Source: JAISFI01 sp031552425
GTDB taxonomy: Bacteria; Bacteroidota; Bacteroidia; Bacteroidales; Azobacteroidaceae
NCBI GenBank assembly: GCA_031552425.1
Contig: JAVBMM010000142.1
Coordinates: forward strand, 1-37,314
Direction of reading: 5' to 3'
Length of the DNA stretch: 37,314 nucleotides
Part shown: positions 15,867-25,972 of the stretch, piece by piece
Position numbering within the stretch: position 1 is the first letter of the stretch
How the letters are laid out: each line of letters starts with the position of its first letter
Notes under the pieces: model-generated
Database searches by the model: none
Seen by the model: only the letters and a program-made list of their open reading frames with translations
What the model was told of the DNA's origin: nothing
Made by a program: the position numbers and the translations under genes

Positions 15867-17854
15867 TCTTCTTGTTGATCTATTTCAGCAACTGTATCTG
15901 CCTCAGACTCTCCTTTTTCTTCTTTTTTCTCTTGTTGTTCGAAAATTTCCTGAGAACGTGAACGCCATTTACGTTTACCGAAGATAGTTTCCAAATCATC
16001 TGAATAAATTACTTCTTTTTCTAATAAAAGATTATATAACTTATGATGACCTTCTTCATTCTCTTTCAAAATTCTTTTTGCCCGTTCATATTGTTCATTA
16101 ATAAATCTCTTAACTTCTTCATCAATCATACGGGCTGTATCGTCACTATATGGTTTAGTAAATCCCCAATCTTGTCCTGTAGAATCATAATAATTCAGAT
16201 TAGGCAATTTTTCACTCATTCCAAAATAAGTAACCATAGCAACAGATTGTTTTGTTACCCGTTCCAGATCGTTTGCTGCTCCAGTGGATATTTTTCCGGT
16301 AAAAATTTCTTCTGCAGCACGTCCTCCAAGAGTAGCACACATTTCATCTAAAAGCTGTTCAGATGTTGTGATTTGTCTTTCTTCAGGAAGATACCAAGCA
16401 GCACCCAATGCTTTTCCCCGTGGCACAATTGTTACTTTCACCAAAGGATTTGCATGTTCCAGCATCCAGCTCAATGTTGCATGCCCAGCCTCATGAATAG
16501 CTATAGTTCGACGTTCTTCCGCTGTAGTAATTTTAGATTTTTTCTCCAATCCACCTACAATTCTGTCTACCGCATTCATGAAATCTTCTCTCTGAACAAA
16601 CCCTTTATTGTTCCTGGCGGCGATCAAAGCGGCTTCATTACATACATTGGCAATATCTGCACCTGAAAAGCCAGGAGTCTGCCTTGCCAAAAAATCTGTA
16701 TCCACAGAATCGTCTATTTTTATATTACGCAAATGCACAATAAAAATTTCTTTGCGATCATTCAATTCCGGTAAATCCACATTGATTTGGCGATCAAACC
16801 TTCCTGCTCTCAACAAAGCTTTATCCAAAATATCCGCACGGTTTGTAGCAGCCAGAATTATAACTCCGCTGTTAGAGCCAAAACCATCCATTTCCGTCAG
16901 TAATTGATTAAGCGTACTTTCACGCTCATCATTTGCTCCCATATTCGGATTTTTTCCACGTGCACGTCCTACCGCGTCAATTTCATCAATAAATACGATA
17001 CAAGGTGCTTTTTCTTTGGCTTGACGGAATAAATCCCTCACACGAGATGCTCCTACCCCGACAAACATTTCCACGAAATCAGATCCAGACAAAGAGAAAA
17101 AGGGCACATCCGCCTCACCGGCAACAGCCTTTGCCAACAAAGTTTTTCCAGTACCCGGAGGGCCTACCAACAAAGCTCCTTTAGGAATTTTCCCTCCTAA
17201 TTCAGTGTATTTAGATGGATTCTTAAGAAACTCTACTATTTCTTCTACTTCTTGTTTAGCTTCAGATAAACCAGCTACATCTTTAAATGTTGTCTTTTTT
17301 GTCTGTCCGCCTTTATCAAATAATTGTGCACGAGCTTTTCCTACATTGAACATTCCACCACTTCCGCCGGACATACGTCTCATCAGGAATATCCATACTA
17401 CTATTAATAATAAAAACGGCGCAAAAGAAAGGAATATTTCCCAAAATTTACTTCCTTCTTCGTAACTTAAATCGGCATCAGTTAAACCCTGAGCTTTCCA
17501 ATTATCATAATAATCGGTAAATTTTCCGGAAGAAGGAATCATTGTTGTTACCACAGCATCTCCTACTACTTTAGAGCTATCTGCTTTATATACTTCTCCT
17601 ATTCTTTCTTTTCGAAGAGTAGCTGTAACAATATCTTTTTTGTTATAAACCACCATTTTAGAGAAATAATTTTTCTCTGCCATTTCCTTGAATTTAGTCC
17701 AGCCTACTTCTTTATTGGAAACTTTACTTTCATTCATGAAATATACACCTGCCAAACAAAAAAGAATCAAGGCATACATCCATATCATGTTGAATTTTGA
17801 AGGGCCTGGAGCTCCCTGTTTCATTGGCGTTTTTTGAGGAGGAATATTACTCAT
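15863..17854 (-). CDS. ftsH: ATP-dependent zinc metalloprotease FtsH
   Basis: Membrane-anchored AAA+ protease that degrades misassembled membrane proteins and short-lived regulators. It has 663 residues. Membrane helices are at about 22-40 and 137-158, with a periplasmic domain between. The AAA module has GPPGTGKT near residue 232, FIDEIDAVGRARG (Walker B) and the second-region-of-homology ATNRADILDKALLRAGRFDRQ-type segment. The zinc motif HEAGH starts at His454, and a third ligand Asp is in the AANDLERVT segment. The C-terminus is acidic and glutamine-rich. It overlaps rsfS upstream and cdsA downstream by 4 bp each. Confidence 0.97.
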   Translation of the reverse strand: MSNIPPQKTPMKQGAPGPSKFNMIWMYALILFCLAGVYFMNESKVSNKEVGWTKFKEMAEKNYFSKMVVYNKKDIVTATLRKERIGEVYKADSSKVVGDAVVTTMIPSSGKFTDYYDNWKAQGLTDADLSYEEGSKFWEIFLSFAPFLLLIVVWIFLMRRMSGGSGGMFNVGKARAQLFDKGGQTKKTTFKDVAGLSEAKQEVEEIVEFLKNPSKYTELGGKIPKGALLVGPPGTGKTLLAKAVAGEADVPFFSLSGSDFVEMFVGVGASRVRDLFRQAKEKAPCIVFIDEIDAVGRARGKNPNMGANDERESTLNQLLTEMDGFGSNSGVIILAATNRADILDKALLRAGRFDRQINVDLPELNDRKEIFIVHLRNIKIDDSVDTDFLARQTPGFSGADIANVCNEAALIAARNNKGFVQREDFMNAVDRIVGGLEKKSKITTAEERRTIAIHEAGHATLSWMLEHANPLVKVTIVPRGKALGAAWYLPEERQITTSEQLLDEMCATLGGRAAEEIFTGKISTGAANDLERVTKQSVAMVTYFGMSEKLPNLNYYDSTGQDWGFTKPYSDDTARMIDEEVKRFINEQYERAKRILKENEEGHHKLYNLLLEKEVIYSDDLETIFGKRKWRSRSQEIFEQQEKKEEKGESEADTVAEIDQQEE

Positions 17855-18210
17855 AATACATCGGGTATTTTAGTTAAAGTGGCATCTTCCCACAGATGTT
17901 CCAAATTATAATATGATCTCAATTCAGGAAGAAATATATGCAATATCACTGTACCGTAATCCATTGCAATCCATTGGGCATTTCTCACACCATCAGCACC
18001 CATTGGCTTTTCACGCAATTTATCGGAAACTTTATCCCAAACAGAATCCGACAACGCTGAAACTTGCGTGGGAGAATTTCCTTCACAAATAACGAAATAT
18101 TGACAAATGGATCCGGGAAGGTTGTGCATATCTACTGTGATTATATTTTTCCCTTTCTTATCTTGAAGAGCATCTACAATAGTATCAAGCAATACTTTTG
18201 ATTCGTTCAT
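17851..18210 (-). CDS. rsfS: Ribosomal silencing factor RsfS
   Basis: A 119-residue cytoplasmic protein that binds ribosomal protein L14 and keeps the large subunit from joining the small one under starvation. The typical features are all there: a conserved VDMHNLPGSICQYFVICEG core, the segment WIAMDYGTVILHIF, and the end motif YYNLEHLWEDA. It is first in the rsfS-ftsH-cdsA operon, an arrangement that I recall as usual in Bacteroidales. Its -7 element at 18241-18248 is 30 bp upstream. Confidence 0.95.
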   Translation of the reverse strand: MNESKVLLDTIVDALQDKKGKNIITVDMHNLPGSICQYFVICEGNSPTQVSALSDSVWDKVSDKLREKPMGADGVRNAQWIAMDYGTVILHIFLPELRSYYNLEHLWEDATLTKIPDVL

Positions 18211-18240
18211 TTAAAACCTTTCTATTTTTTATTTAGCATG

Positions 18241-18248
18241 CAAAGATA
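18241..18248 (-). promoter_or_regulatory. Candidate -7 element for rsfS-ftsH-cdsA
   Basis: On the minus strand this reads TATCTTTG, matching TAnnTTTG. It is the mirror image of the tamB element at 18292-18299, so the two operons fire outward from a 51-bp interval. Confidence 0.55.
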
Positions 18249-18291
18249 ATCCAAAATTGAGAAAAATCTAAGCTTATTCTAAATTTTCACT

Positions 18292-18299
18292 TATCTTTG
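18292..18299 (+). promoter_or_regulatory. Candidate -7 element for the tamB operon
   Basis: TATCTTTG, a full match to TAnnTTTG. Transcription would start near 18306. The first ATG after that is at 18314, in the wrong frame for tamB (see the tamB entry). Confidence 0.55.
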
Positions 18300-18398
18300 A
18301 ACACTTCATATTCATGAATTGTTTATTTTACAAAAAAATTAAGCGATATTAAGATACTCAAACGCATAATAACAATAACGGCAATCTCTTTAATCGTT

Positions 18399-21300
18399 TT
18401 GCCTGTATTTTTATTTCTTTTGTTACAAATACCTTCCGTACAAAAGAAGATAGTTGATATTGCATTAAATGAATTGACAACAATAACCGGTAATCAAATA
18501 TCCATAGGGAAAATACAATTCAAACCTTTTAATTATTTGGATATACAACAAATTTATGCCGAAGATCTAAAAGGAGATACTTTATTGTACGCAGAAAAAC
18601 TATCCACCGGATTTAATCTTTTCAAATTACTGAAAAATGAGCTTTTGATAAGCTCAGTTGATTTAGAAGATTTTGTTATCCATATAAATAAAGATAGTAT
18701 TCACTCTAAGTTTAATTTTCAATTTTTGATAGATGCTTTTGCTTCAAAAGATACAATAAAAGAGAAAAGTAATGCCTTATCCGTTGAAATTGATAACATT
18801 CGTTTAAAAAACGGGCGCATTTTATACGATATTATAGATCAACCTCAAAAAGAAAACACAATAGATTTTAACCATATACATATAAACAGCTTTCATTCAA
18901 AGATTTCCTTACAATCGATTGACATGGAAAATCTGAATGTTAAGCTCCGCTCCTTATCTTTTCATGAACAAAGTGGCTTTACTTTGACTAATTTAAAATT
19001 CAATATTTATTCAGACAAACAAAAACTTTCACTGGAAGATTTCTCTTTACAACTACCCGAATCAGAATTAAAAATACCTACCGCATCCATTAATTATTCT
19101 GACATTGACAAACTAACTGAAAATAGTTTTGTACAACTAAAAATGGATTCCAAAATAAATCCGAAAGATTTATACCCGTTTTTTTCTCCTCTGAAAAACT
19201 CAAAAGATATTTTTACATTGAATGCAGATATTGAAGGAAACCTTCCTCAACTGAAAGTTACACATTTGAATGCTTCTATCGGAAATGCATTAAAACTTTA
19301 TGCCAATGCTTCTTTAGCCGATTACAATCAATGGGAAAAAAGCCAAATAAATTTAGACATCAGGGAACTTGCTTTATATCCTGATAAAATGAACAATATA
19401 TTTAAAACCTTCTTAAACACAGAAGTACCGGAACCATTGAAAAATGCAGGTACAATTAAAATAAACGCTTCCTTAAAAGGACATTTACCCAAACTGAACA
19501 CATCCGTAAATTTATTATCAGAGTCAGGAGAAATCAATTTGACCGGAGACATAGGTTATATACCTTTGTCTAAATATAGTTTTTTTGATTTAACCCTTAA
19601 CATGCCGGATTTCAACGTGTACAACTTTACCAAAGATACTATTTTCGGGAAAGCCAATCTTCAAATAGATATAAAAGGAGAATCGAATAAAGAAGAAAAA
19701 CTACGGGCGGATATGCACGCAAAAATTAACCGTTTTACCTTCAACAAATATGATTACAACAACATTTCGGCAAATATTTCTTATGTTCAGGATAGTGTTC
19801 TGATGAAAGTCACTTCAACGGATCCTAATGTAAAGTTTAATTTGGACGGAACATTGGCATCTACAATTAAAAAACAATGGAATAGTAAATTATCATGTGA
19901 TTTAGAACAAATTTCCTTATACAAGTTAAATTTATTACCCAATCTCCCTGAAGCTAATCTTCAGGCTTCAATGCAAAGTAAGCTTCAAGGAAAATCTTTG
20001 GATGATTTAACCGGATATTTGAACATAGACAATCTTTATTTTCAAACGGAAACAGGTGCTTTTTCTGAAAACCAAATAAAATTGACATTCAATAATACCA
20101 ATTCCGGAAACAAAAATATTCGTTTAGAATCTGAACTATTGAAAGCAAATATTACGGGGAATTTTTCAGTAGAAACCTTGTCTCAGTCTTTCAATCAAAT
20201 GTTGAATCAACTTATTCCCAGCTTCAACTTTCCCCAAAAAATATCTTCAAAAAAGCATAATTCTTTTGAAGTGAGTGTTAAACTCAACAATACAGAAACG
20301 CTTTCCCAAACATTTTCTTTACCTTTTACCAACAAAAAAAATGGAAATATCAAAATAAACTATGGGGATTCCATCCCATTATTTAATTTTCAGGCAGATT
20401 TTCCATATTTCACATTAGGAAATAATTCTTTCCGATCAAGTAAATTGGATATACAAACAAAAAATAATGGAAACCTTTTAACCGGAAACATACAAACTTA
20501 TCAGTCAGATACAACCCTTTTGAAACTTGGATTTTCTGTGGAAAGTGACAGTTTAGATGTCTCCTTTAACATGAATAATCCTCGTACCCCGATGAATGGC
20601 TCTATCTTATTCGGAACAAAATTCAGGAAACCACAAAAAGAACAAAAACTACCGGATATTTTTGTGCAAATACATCCTACAAAGATTAATCTTCGGGATC
20701 AAGCTTTCGAAATAAATCCTTCTTTTTTATCTATCCAAGGAGATATTTACACCATCAAAAATTTTAGAATAACCCATCCGAACAACGGAAATATATCTCT
20801 CGACGGAATTATTTCATCTAATGAAAACGATTCTTTGACTTTAAATTTCGAACACTTACACCCCGCCCCTTTGGCCGAAATGTTTAACTACAAAGGCGTT
20901 AAATTCAATGCGGTCATCAACGGAGGAATTATCCTGAAAAGCGTTTTGTCTTCTCCTGTATTCACCACAGAAAAACTATCTATCAATGATATATCGATAG
21001 AAAATAAACAAGTGGGAAATCTGGATATTTCAAGCGTTTGGAATGAAAAAAAACAGAGTTTGATCCTCGATGCATTATTGCATCAAACAAATAACCGTAC
21101 ATCCAGTCTATCCGGATACTTGATTCCAGAAAGAGATTCCATATCTGTTGATATAAATTTACAAGATATACAGGCAGATATTATTCTTCCTTTTGCCAAA
21201 AATATACTATCAGATATAAAAGGTAATCTCGGTGCAAATATCAAAGCCCGTGGAAGCATCAAAAAACCAACTCTAAACGGTTTTATATACTTCAAAGAAA

Positions 21301-22787
21301 TTAGTCCGATAATTGCTATGAACCATGTTAAATATCTAATTTCGGATACTATCTCCATCACACCTACTTCTATCATTTTTGATCGGTTCAGCATTTTGGA
21401 TGAAGCTAAAAATCAGGCCCTCATTACAGGAAAAATCACACATAAGAATTTCAAAACCTTTGATATCGGGATAAATTTAGGAGCAAATAATTTTACTTTA
21501 TTGAATAATCCTGAACAAAAGGACAGTTTGTTTTTCGGAAAATTGAACGTCTACGCATCTTTAGACATAGACGGTACGGAAAAAGGGATCAATGTCAAAG
21601 CAAACATTAAAAAGGGAACAAAAGGAAATATTTTCATCCAATTACCTGAATCGGAAACAGAAGCCGGAAAATATGAAAATATCGTTTATGTTAACCATGA
21701 AGCAAAAGCATTGGAAGACAAACAAAAAAGAATTACTTCCAAAATATCAGAAGCCGTCAATCAATCTTCTCTTCCCTTGAATATAGATATAAATGCTGAA
21801 ATTACTCCTGATTTGACAATGGGAGTGATTATCAATCCTGAAACACAAGATAAAGCAACTGTTAAAGGAAACGGGAATGCTCAATTCCGGTACAATACAT
21901 CCAAAAATGAAATGAAATTATTTGGAGGCTATATCATCGAAGAAGGAAAATGTGTATTATCCCTCAAAAATATTACTAAAAAAGAATTTTCTATTCAAAA
22001 AGGGAGTTCCGTTACTTTCAAAGGGAACCCTATGGCTACTTCCTTTAATATAACAGCAATTTATTCTCTAAGAGCTGACTTGACAACTCTTGATGAAAGC
22101 TTCGCCACAGACATATATCTACCCAATTCAAGAGTAAAAACCGATTGTATTTTAAACATATCCGGAGATATTGATAAAATGAATATTGCATACGATGTAA
22201 AATTACCGGATGTGGATGAAAGTGTTCAGCGAAAAGCATCAGGATTAATGTACTCCGATGAAATCAGAATCAAAGAAGTAGCATATTTGTTAGCTTTAGG
22301 AAGTTTCTATCCTCCTGACGGCAATCAAAAAACAAGTACAAAAACCAGTATTTGGACATCTCTCGCATCTTCTACTTTAACCACTCAATTAAACAATCTG
22401 TTATCCGGAGTTTTAAAAGAAAATTGGACGGTTGGAACCAGCCTCCACTCTAACGATGATGGCTTTTCTAATATGGAAATGGACCTAAATGTATCCACTC
22501 GCCTATTCAACAACCGATTGACTGTAAATACCAATTTAGGATACAAAAATGATTCAAGTAAAGACACAAACTTTACAGGAGATTTCCAAGCAGAATATAA
22601 ACTGACAAAAACAGGAGAAATCAGTTTGAAAGCATACAATGTTACTAATGACGACTATTACCGACAATCATTAACTACACAAGGCGTAGGAATTGTTTAC
22701 CGGAAAGAAGCCAAAACTTTCAAACAATTATTCAAAAAAACGATTAGAAAAATTACCGGAAATGCGAAAAAAGAAGAAAATAAATAA
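18399..22787 (+). CDS. tamB: TamB-like translocation and assembly module protein (start uncertain)
   Basis: A very long envelope protein (1462 residues from the TTG at 18399) expected to be anchored in the inner membrane and to span the periplasm as a beta-taco groove, working with an Omp85 partner. The body is rich in short beta-strand repeats, and the last 400 residues fit the TamB (DUF490) domain; it ends in a basic tail. The frame stays open upstream to a stop at 18315-18317 and encodes the missing half of the anchor (KILKRIITITAISLIVLP), but it has no ATG. The only nearby ATG, 18314, is one frame away across a run of seven A at 18332-18338. With six A it would read MNCLFYKKLSDIKILKRI and join the anchor. 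The real start is therefore 18314 with a frameshift, or a non-ATG codon. Its end overlaps tamL by 26 bp. Confidence 0.85.
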   Translation: MPVFLFLLLQIPSVQKKIVDIALNELTTITGNQISIGKIQFKPFNYLDIQQIYAEDLKGDTLLYAEKLSTGFNLFKLLKNELLISSVDLEDFVIHINKDSIHSKFNFQFLIDAFASKDTIKEKSNALSVEIDNIRLKNGRILYDIIDQPQKENTIDFNHIHINSFHSKISLQSIDMENLNVKLRSLSFHEQSGFTLTNLKFNIYSDKQKLSLEDFSLQLPESELKIPTASINYSDIDKLTENSFVQLKMDSKINPKDLYPFFSPLKNSKDIFTLNADIEGNLPQLKVTHLNASIGNALKLYANASLADYNQWEKSQINLDIRELALYPDKMNNIFKTFLNTEVPEPLKNAGTIKINASLKGHLPKLNTSVNLLSESGEINLTGDIGYIPLSKYSFFDLTLNMPDFNVYNFTKDTIFGKANLQIDIKGESNKEEKLRADMHAKINRFTFNKYDYNNISANISYVQDSVLMKVTSTDPNVKFNLDGTLASTIKKQWNSKLSCDLEQISLYKLNLLPNLPEANLQASMQSKLQGKSLDDLTGYLNIDNLYFQTETGAFSENQIKLTFNNTNSGNKNIRLESELLKANITGNFSVETLSQSFNQMLNQLIPSFNFPQKISSKKHNSFEVSVKLNNTETLSQTFSLPFTNKKNGNIKINYGDSIPLFNFQADFPYFTLGNNSFRSSKLDIQTKNNGNLLTGNIQTYQSDTTLLKLGFSVESDSLDVSFNMNNPRTPMNGSILFGTKFRKPQKEQKLPDIFVQIHPTKINLRDQAFEINPSFLSIQGDIYTIKNFRITHPNNGNISLDGIISSNENDSLTLNFEHLHPAPLAEMFNYKGVKFNAVINGGIILKSVLSSPVFTTEKLSINDISIENKQVGNLDISSVWNEKKQSLILDALLHQTNNRTSSLSGYLIPERDSISVDINLQDIQADIILPFAKNILSDIKGNLGANIKARGSIKKPTLNGFIYFKEISPIIAMNHVKYLISDTISITPTSIIFDRFSILDEAKNQALITGKITHKNFKTFDIGINLGANNFTLLNNPEQKDSLFFGKLNVYASLDIDGTEKGINVKANIKKGTKGNIFIQLPESETEAGKYENIVYVNHEAKALEDKQKRITSKISEAVNQSSLPLNIDINAEITPDLTMGVIINPETQDKATVKGNGNAQFRYNTSKNEMKLFGGYIIEEGKCVLSLKNITKKEFSIQKGSSVTFKGNPMATSFNITAIYSLRADLTTLDESFATDIYLPNSRVKTDCILNISGDIDKMNIAYDVKLPDVDESVQRKASGLMYSDEIRIKEVAYLLALGSFYPPDGNQKTSTKTSIWTSLASSTLTTQLNNLLSGVLKENWTVGTSLHSNDDGFSNMEMDLNVSTRLFNNRLTVNTNLGYKNDSSKDTNFTGDFQAEYKLTKTGEISLKAYNVTNDDYYRQSLTTQGVGIVYRKEAKTFKQLFKKTIRKITGNAKKEENK

Positions 22788-25020
22788 TTGGATTTTTATT
22801 TGTATTTGCGGAATAATGTCTGCATGCAGTTCTACCAAATATGTTCCGGAAGATAAATTTCTATTGAATAAAATGAATATAGAAGTAGACGTTAAAGAAG
22901 TCAATCCATCCGATTTGAAAGAATATGTCAGGCAAAAACCTAACTATGCTAAATTCCGGGTGCGTTTATATAGTATAGGAGACACCACCAATTGGTTTAA
23001 AAAGGCAATTCGCAAATTAGGAGATCCTCCCGTTATATACGAACCAAAATCTACAAGTCAATCAGTAAAAGAACTTCAAATAGAAATGACAAACAAGGGA
23101 TTTCTAAATGCAAAAGTCAGTGCGGAAATCGATACTGTAGCTCGTAAAAAAATGAATGTCATTTATAAAGTAACAGGAAATCAACCCTACCTAATCAGAA
23201 ATTATAACATTGATGTACCCGGAGAGGAGGCTCAAAAACATATGGATCAACGACAAAAACGCCGTCAAGAAAAACTCAAACCGGGAACAATTTTTGACAT
23301 TTCCCTTTTAGAAGAAGAACGGGAAAGCGCCGGAAGATTTTTAAGAAACATAGGATACTATACTTTTGCAACCGAAAATTTATATTATTTAGCAGACACT
23401 ACTTTACGTTCCAACCAAGTAGACCTGACATTAACTATACACGACTCTACTGATTTTCGTCCTTATTATATCAATAAAGTACGGATATTAAGCGGATATA
23501 ATCCGCAAATCAACAATGAATACACTCCCACAGATACTGTTTTTTATAAAGGATTGGAAATGATATATGACAAAACACAATTTCTTCGTCCTCATGTTCT
23601 TTTCAATAATATTTCAATTCGTCCCGGGCAACGGTACAGTGAAAGATTATCCGATCAAACATACAATCTACTGAGTTCCCTCAGCGCCGTTGATCAAACA
23701 AGTGTGGAATACAAAGAAGTTACCATCAACGACTCTACTGCCTTAGATTGTAATATTTATGTAACTCCCGGCAACATACACGGTATTCAATTGGGATTGG
23801 ATGGAACCAACAATGCGGGAGATCTAGGCGTCGCCGCCAACATTTCTTACACACATAATAATATCTTTAACGGATCGGAAACTTTAAACATCAAACTAAG
23901 AGGAGCCTATGAATTTATTAGCGGAACGAGCGAAAGCGATTTAGTAACCCACAATTATTATGAAGCCGGAATAGGTACTTCCTTGTTATTTCCCAAAATC
24001 ATTTTTCCATTCTTAGGCCATAAAATCAGCAACAAATTAAAAGCCAACACGCAATTCAGTGCCGGCTTTGACATTCAACAGAGACCAGAATATATAAGAG
24101 ATTTTTTCAATTTAGGATGGAAATATAAATGGGAAAATGCTAAAAGAAACCTGCAACATTCTTTCAATTTCTTGACTATAAACTTTGTAGCTATGCCCTA
24201 TAAATCTGCCGAATTTGAAAATTATATCAATCAGGAAGATAATTACATGACCAAAGTAAGTTACGAAGATGTATTTACAGCAGGAATCGGATACAACGGA
24301 ATGTACACCAATAGTACAGGACAAACAAAATCGTTAAGAAGTATCTATACTCTTCGTTACGGGATTGAATTTTCCGGAAACCTGTTACAAGGAATCTTCA
24401 AACTTGCTGATGCAAATAAAAATGAAAACGGACAATACCAAATATTTGGAAACCCTTTTGCTCAATATGTAAAATTCAATTTTGATTTTTCTGAAACACT
24501 CCAGTTAGATGAAAAAAACGGAGTTGCATTTCATAGTGCATTAGGGGTTGCCTACCCTTATGGGAATTCCACTGTACTTCCTTTCGAAAAACGCTATTAT
24601 GCAGGAGGTCCAAACAACGTACGAGGATGGAATACTCGACGCTTAGGTCCGGGATCTTATAATGCTGATGGAGATATTAGTACACAAGCAGGAGATATGA
24701 GCATTTTATTTAATGTGGAATATCGTCATAAATTTCTTCCTATACTCGAATTTGCTTCCTTTATCGATGTCGGAAACATTTGGACTATACGATACTACGA
24801 AAACCAGGAAAACGGACAATTTCAATGGGATACTTTCTATAAAGAATTTGCTATTGGACTGGGAATCGGTCTCCGTTTCGATCTCAATTTTCTCATTATC
24901 AGGTTAGACGGAGGAAAAAAACTATATGATCCGGCAAAATTGTCAGGCAATCCCTGGGTTCTTTTTGATAAATTCGGTGGAAACTCTGCATTATACTTCG
25001 CTATCGGATATCCCTTTTAA
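22762..25020 (+). CDS. tamL: TamL-type lipoprotein Omp85 (BamA/TamA-like)
   Basis: An outer-membrane Omp85 protein of 752 residues expected to insert or assemble outer-membrane proteins together with TamB. The start at 22762 (MRKKKKINNW) gives a signal peptide with a lipobox ending GIMSAC, so Cys22 would be lipidated; this marks it as the TamL form found in Bacteroidetes and not plain TamA. POTRA-like domains fill about residues 30-330. The C-terminal half is a 16-strand-type barrel with the Omp85 loop motif NVRGW and a terminal aromatic residue (GYPF). A longer start at 22693 would lose the lipoprotein signal. It overlaps the end of tamB by 26 bp, showing coupled expression. Confidence 0.9.
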   Translation: MRKKKKINNWIFICICGIMSACSSTKYVPEDKFLLNKMNIEVDVKEVNPSDLKEYVRQKPNYAKFRVRLYSIGDTTNWFKKAIRKLGDPPVIYEPKSTSQSVKELQIEMTNKGFLNAKVSAEIDTVARKKMNVIYKVTGNQPYLIRNYNIDVPGEEAQKHMDQRQKRRQEKLKPGTIFDISLLEEERESAGRFLRNIGYYTFATENLYYLADTTLRSNQVDLTLTIHDSTDFRPYYINKVRILSGYNPQINNEYTPTDTVFYKGLEMIYDKTQFLRPHVLFNNISIRPGQRYSERLSDQTYNLLSSLSAVDQTSVEYKEVTINDSTALDCNIYVTPGNIHGIQLGLDGTNNAGDLGVAANISYTHNNIFNGSETLNIKLRGAYEFISGTSESDLVTHNYYEAGIGTSLLFPKIIFPFLGHKISNKLKANTQFSAGFDIQQRPEYIRDFFNLGWKYKWENAKRNLQHSFNFLTINFVAMPYKSAEFENYINQEDNYMTKVSYEDVFTAGIGYNGMYTNSTGQTKSLRSIYTLRYGIEFSGNLLQGIFKLADANKNENGQYQIFGNPFAQYVKFNFDFSETLQLDEKNGVAFHSALGVAYPYGNSTVLPFEKRYYAGGPNNVRGWNTRRLGPGSYNADGDISTQAGDMSILFNVEYRHKFLPILEFASFIDVGNIWTIRYYENQENGQFQWDTFYKEFAIGLGIGLRFDLNFLIIRLDGGKKLYDPAKLSGNPWVLFDKFGGNSALYFAIGYPF

Positions 25021-25032
25021 TTTTCTATACAT

Positions 25033-25060
25033 TTTGAAAATAATTTTTTTTGTATGTTTG
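25033..25060 (+). promoter_or_regulatory. Candidate internal promoter ahead of the M23-like gene
   Basis: TTTG at 25033-25036 and TATGTTTG at 25053-25060 are separated by 16 bp and lie 28 bp before the ATG at 25088. It could give separate expression of the three downstream genes. Confidence 0.45.
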
Positions 25061-25087
25061 TAGGGAATTCATTAAAAGTAACAGACC

Positions 25088-25972
25088 ATGAAAAAGATTT
25101 TTTGTACCACTTGTCTTGCATTATCCACGCTATTTAGCTATTCCCAAGTTCACCGTGCTGTAGATTTATCTTCCAGTTGGAAAAATGGAGATTTGGAATA
25201 TTCCGCCATAAATAACGATTATTGTGACTATTATGTCGGGGTAAATCTTGATAAATTGGTAGGATATCAACCCATGCCCTCACCACACACAGCAACAATC
25301 GGAAAAGGTAGTACATATTTATTTACACTAAAGAAAGAATTAAATACTCTTGCAAGTACTAATATCACTTATTTTTATTACAGAGGAAATGTTGATAAAA
25401 AACCTAATGTCAACTTTCAATATGCCCTACCGATAAAACTCAGAGATTCTACCAGAATCAAACCTCTAAATAACAATAATTACACACTGAGATTTAATTT
25501 ACAAGAAACTTCCGATACCATTTATGCATGCAGAGGAGGAATTGTGTGTGATGACGATATATACGATATCTCTTCCAAAGGATATAAAAAGAAAAAAAAT
25601 CAAATAACGATTTCTCATAATGACGGAACTTTTGCCGAATATGCTCTCTTTACAACTCCATTGGTATTTGCCGGGGAGAATGTAAAAATGGGAGCTCCCA
25701 TTGCTATTGCTCCCCAAGGCGCCAAATTAGAGAAAGAAATACAAGTAGGTATTTACTTTTTAGACAAAAATAAAGTAAAAGTTATTACTACCGGAAGTAA
25801 ACATACACATTTTATTCCCATATTTCATACTGCAAATGCAGGAGATACAAAGCTAAAAGAAAAAAATACATATATTGCCGAAATCACGAAAGAGGTGCTT
25901 ATGCAAGATATGAGTTCCAAAGAGAAAAAGAAATACCTGAAAGAAAAAGAAAAAAACAATGAAAAAAAATAA
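25088..25972 (+). CDS. Secreted M23 (LytM)-like protein, probably non-catalytic
   Basis: A 294-residue protein with a signal peptide (MKKIFCTTCLALSTLFSYSQ). The stretch from about 140 to 245 follows the M23 peptidoglycan endopeptidase fold: DTIYACRGGIV, NQITISHNDGTFAEY, VFAGENVKMGAPIAIA and then the HxH element as His239-Thr-His241 followed by Phe. The first zinc-binding HxxxD pair, expected shortly before DTIYAC, is not there; that stretch reads NYTLRFNLQETS. With one half of the metal site missing it is more likely a regulator or structural binder than a hydrolase. The C-terminal 40 residues are strongly charged. It overlaps the next gene by 14 bp. Confidence 0.75.
   Translation: MKKIFCTTCLALSTLFSYSQVHRAVDLSSSWKNGDLEYSAINNDYCDYYVGVNLDKLVGYQPMPSPHTATIGKGSTYLFTLKKELNTLASTNITYFYYRGNVDKKPNVNFQYALPIKLRDSTRIKPLNNNNYTLRFNLQETSDTIYACRGGIVCDDDIYDISSKGYKKKKNQITISHNDGTFAEYALFTTPLVFAGENVKMGAPIAIAPQGAKLEKEIQVGIYFLDKNKVKVITTGSKHTHFIPIFHTANAGDTKLKEKNTYIAEITKEVLMQDMSSKEKKKYLKEKEKNNEKK

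Noticed and set aside
18314..18352. A 12-codon leader peptide ahead of tamB
   Set aside because: Its continuation matches the TamB anchor after a one-base change, so a broken or shifted tamB start explains it better than a separate peptide.
19328..22639. Several antisense frames inside tamB and tamL
   Set aside because: They lack family features and lie wholly opposite long, well-supported genes.
22762..25020. BamA instead of TamL
   Set aside because: The lipoprotein signal and the direct linkage to tamB favour TamL; BamA has a plain signal peptide, usually five clear POTRA domains, and sits with skp-like genes.
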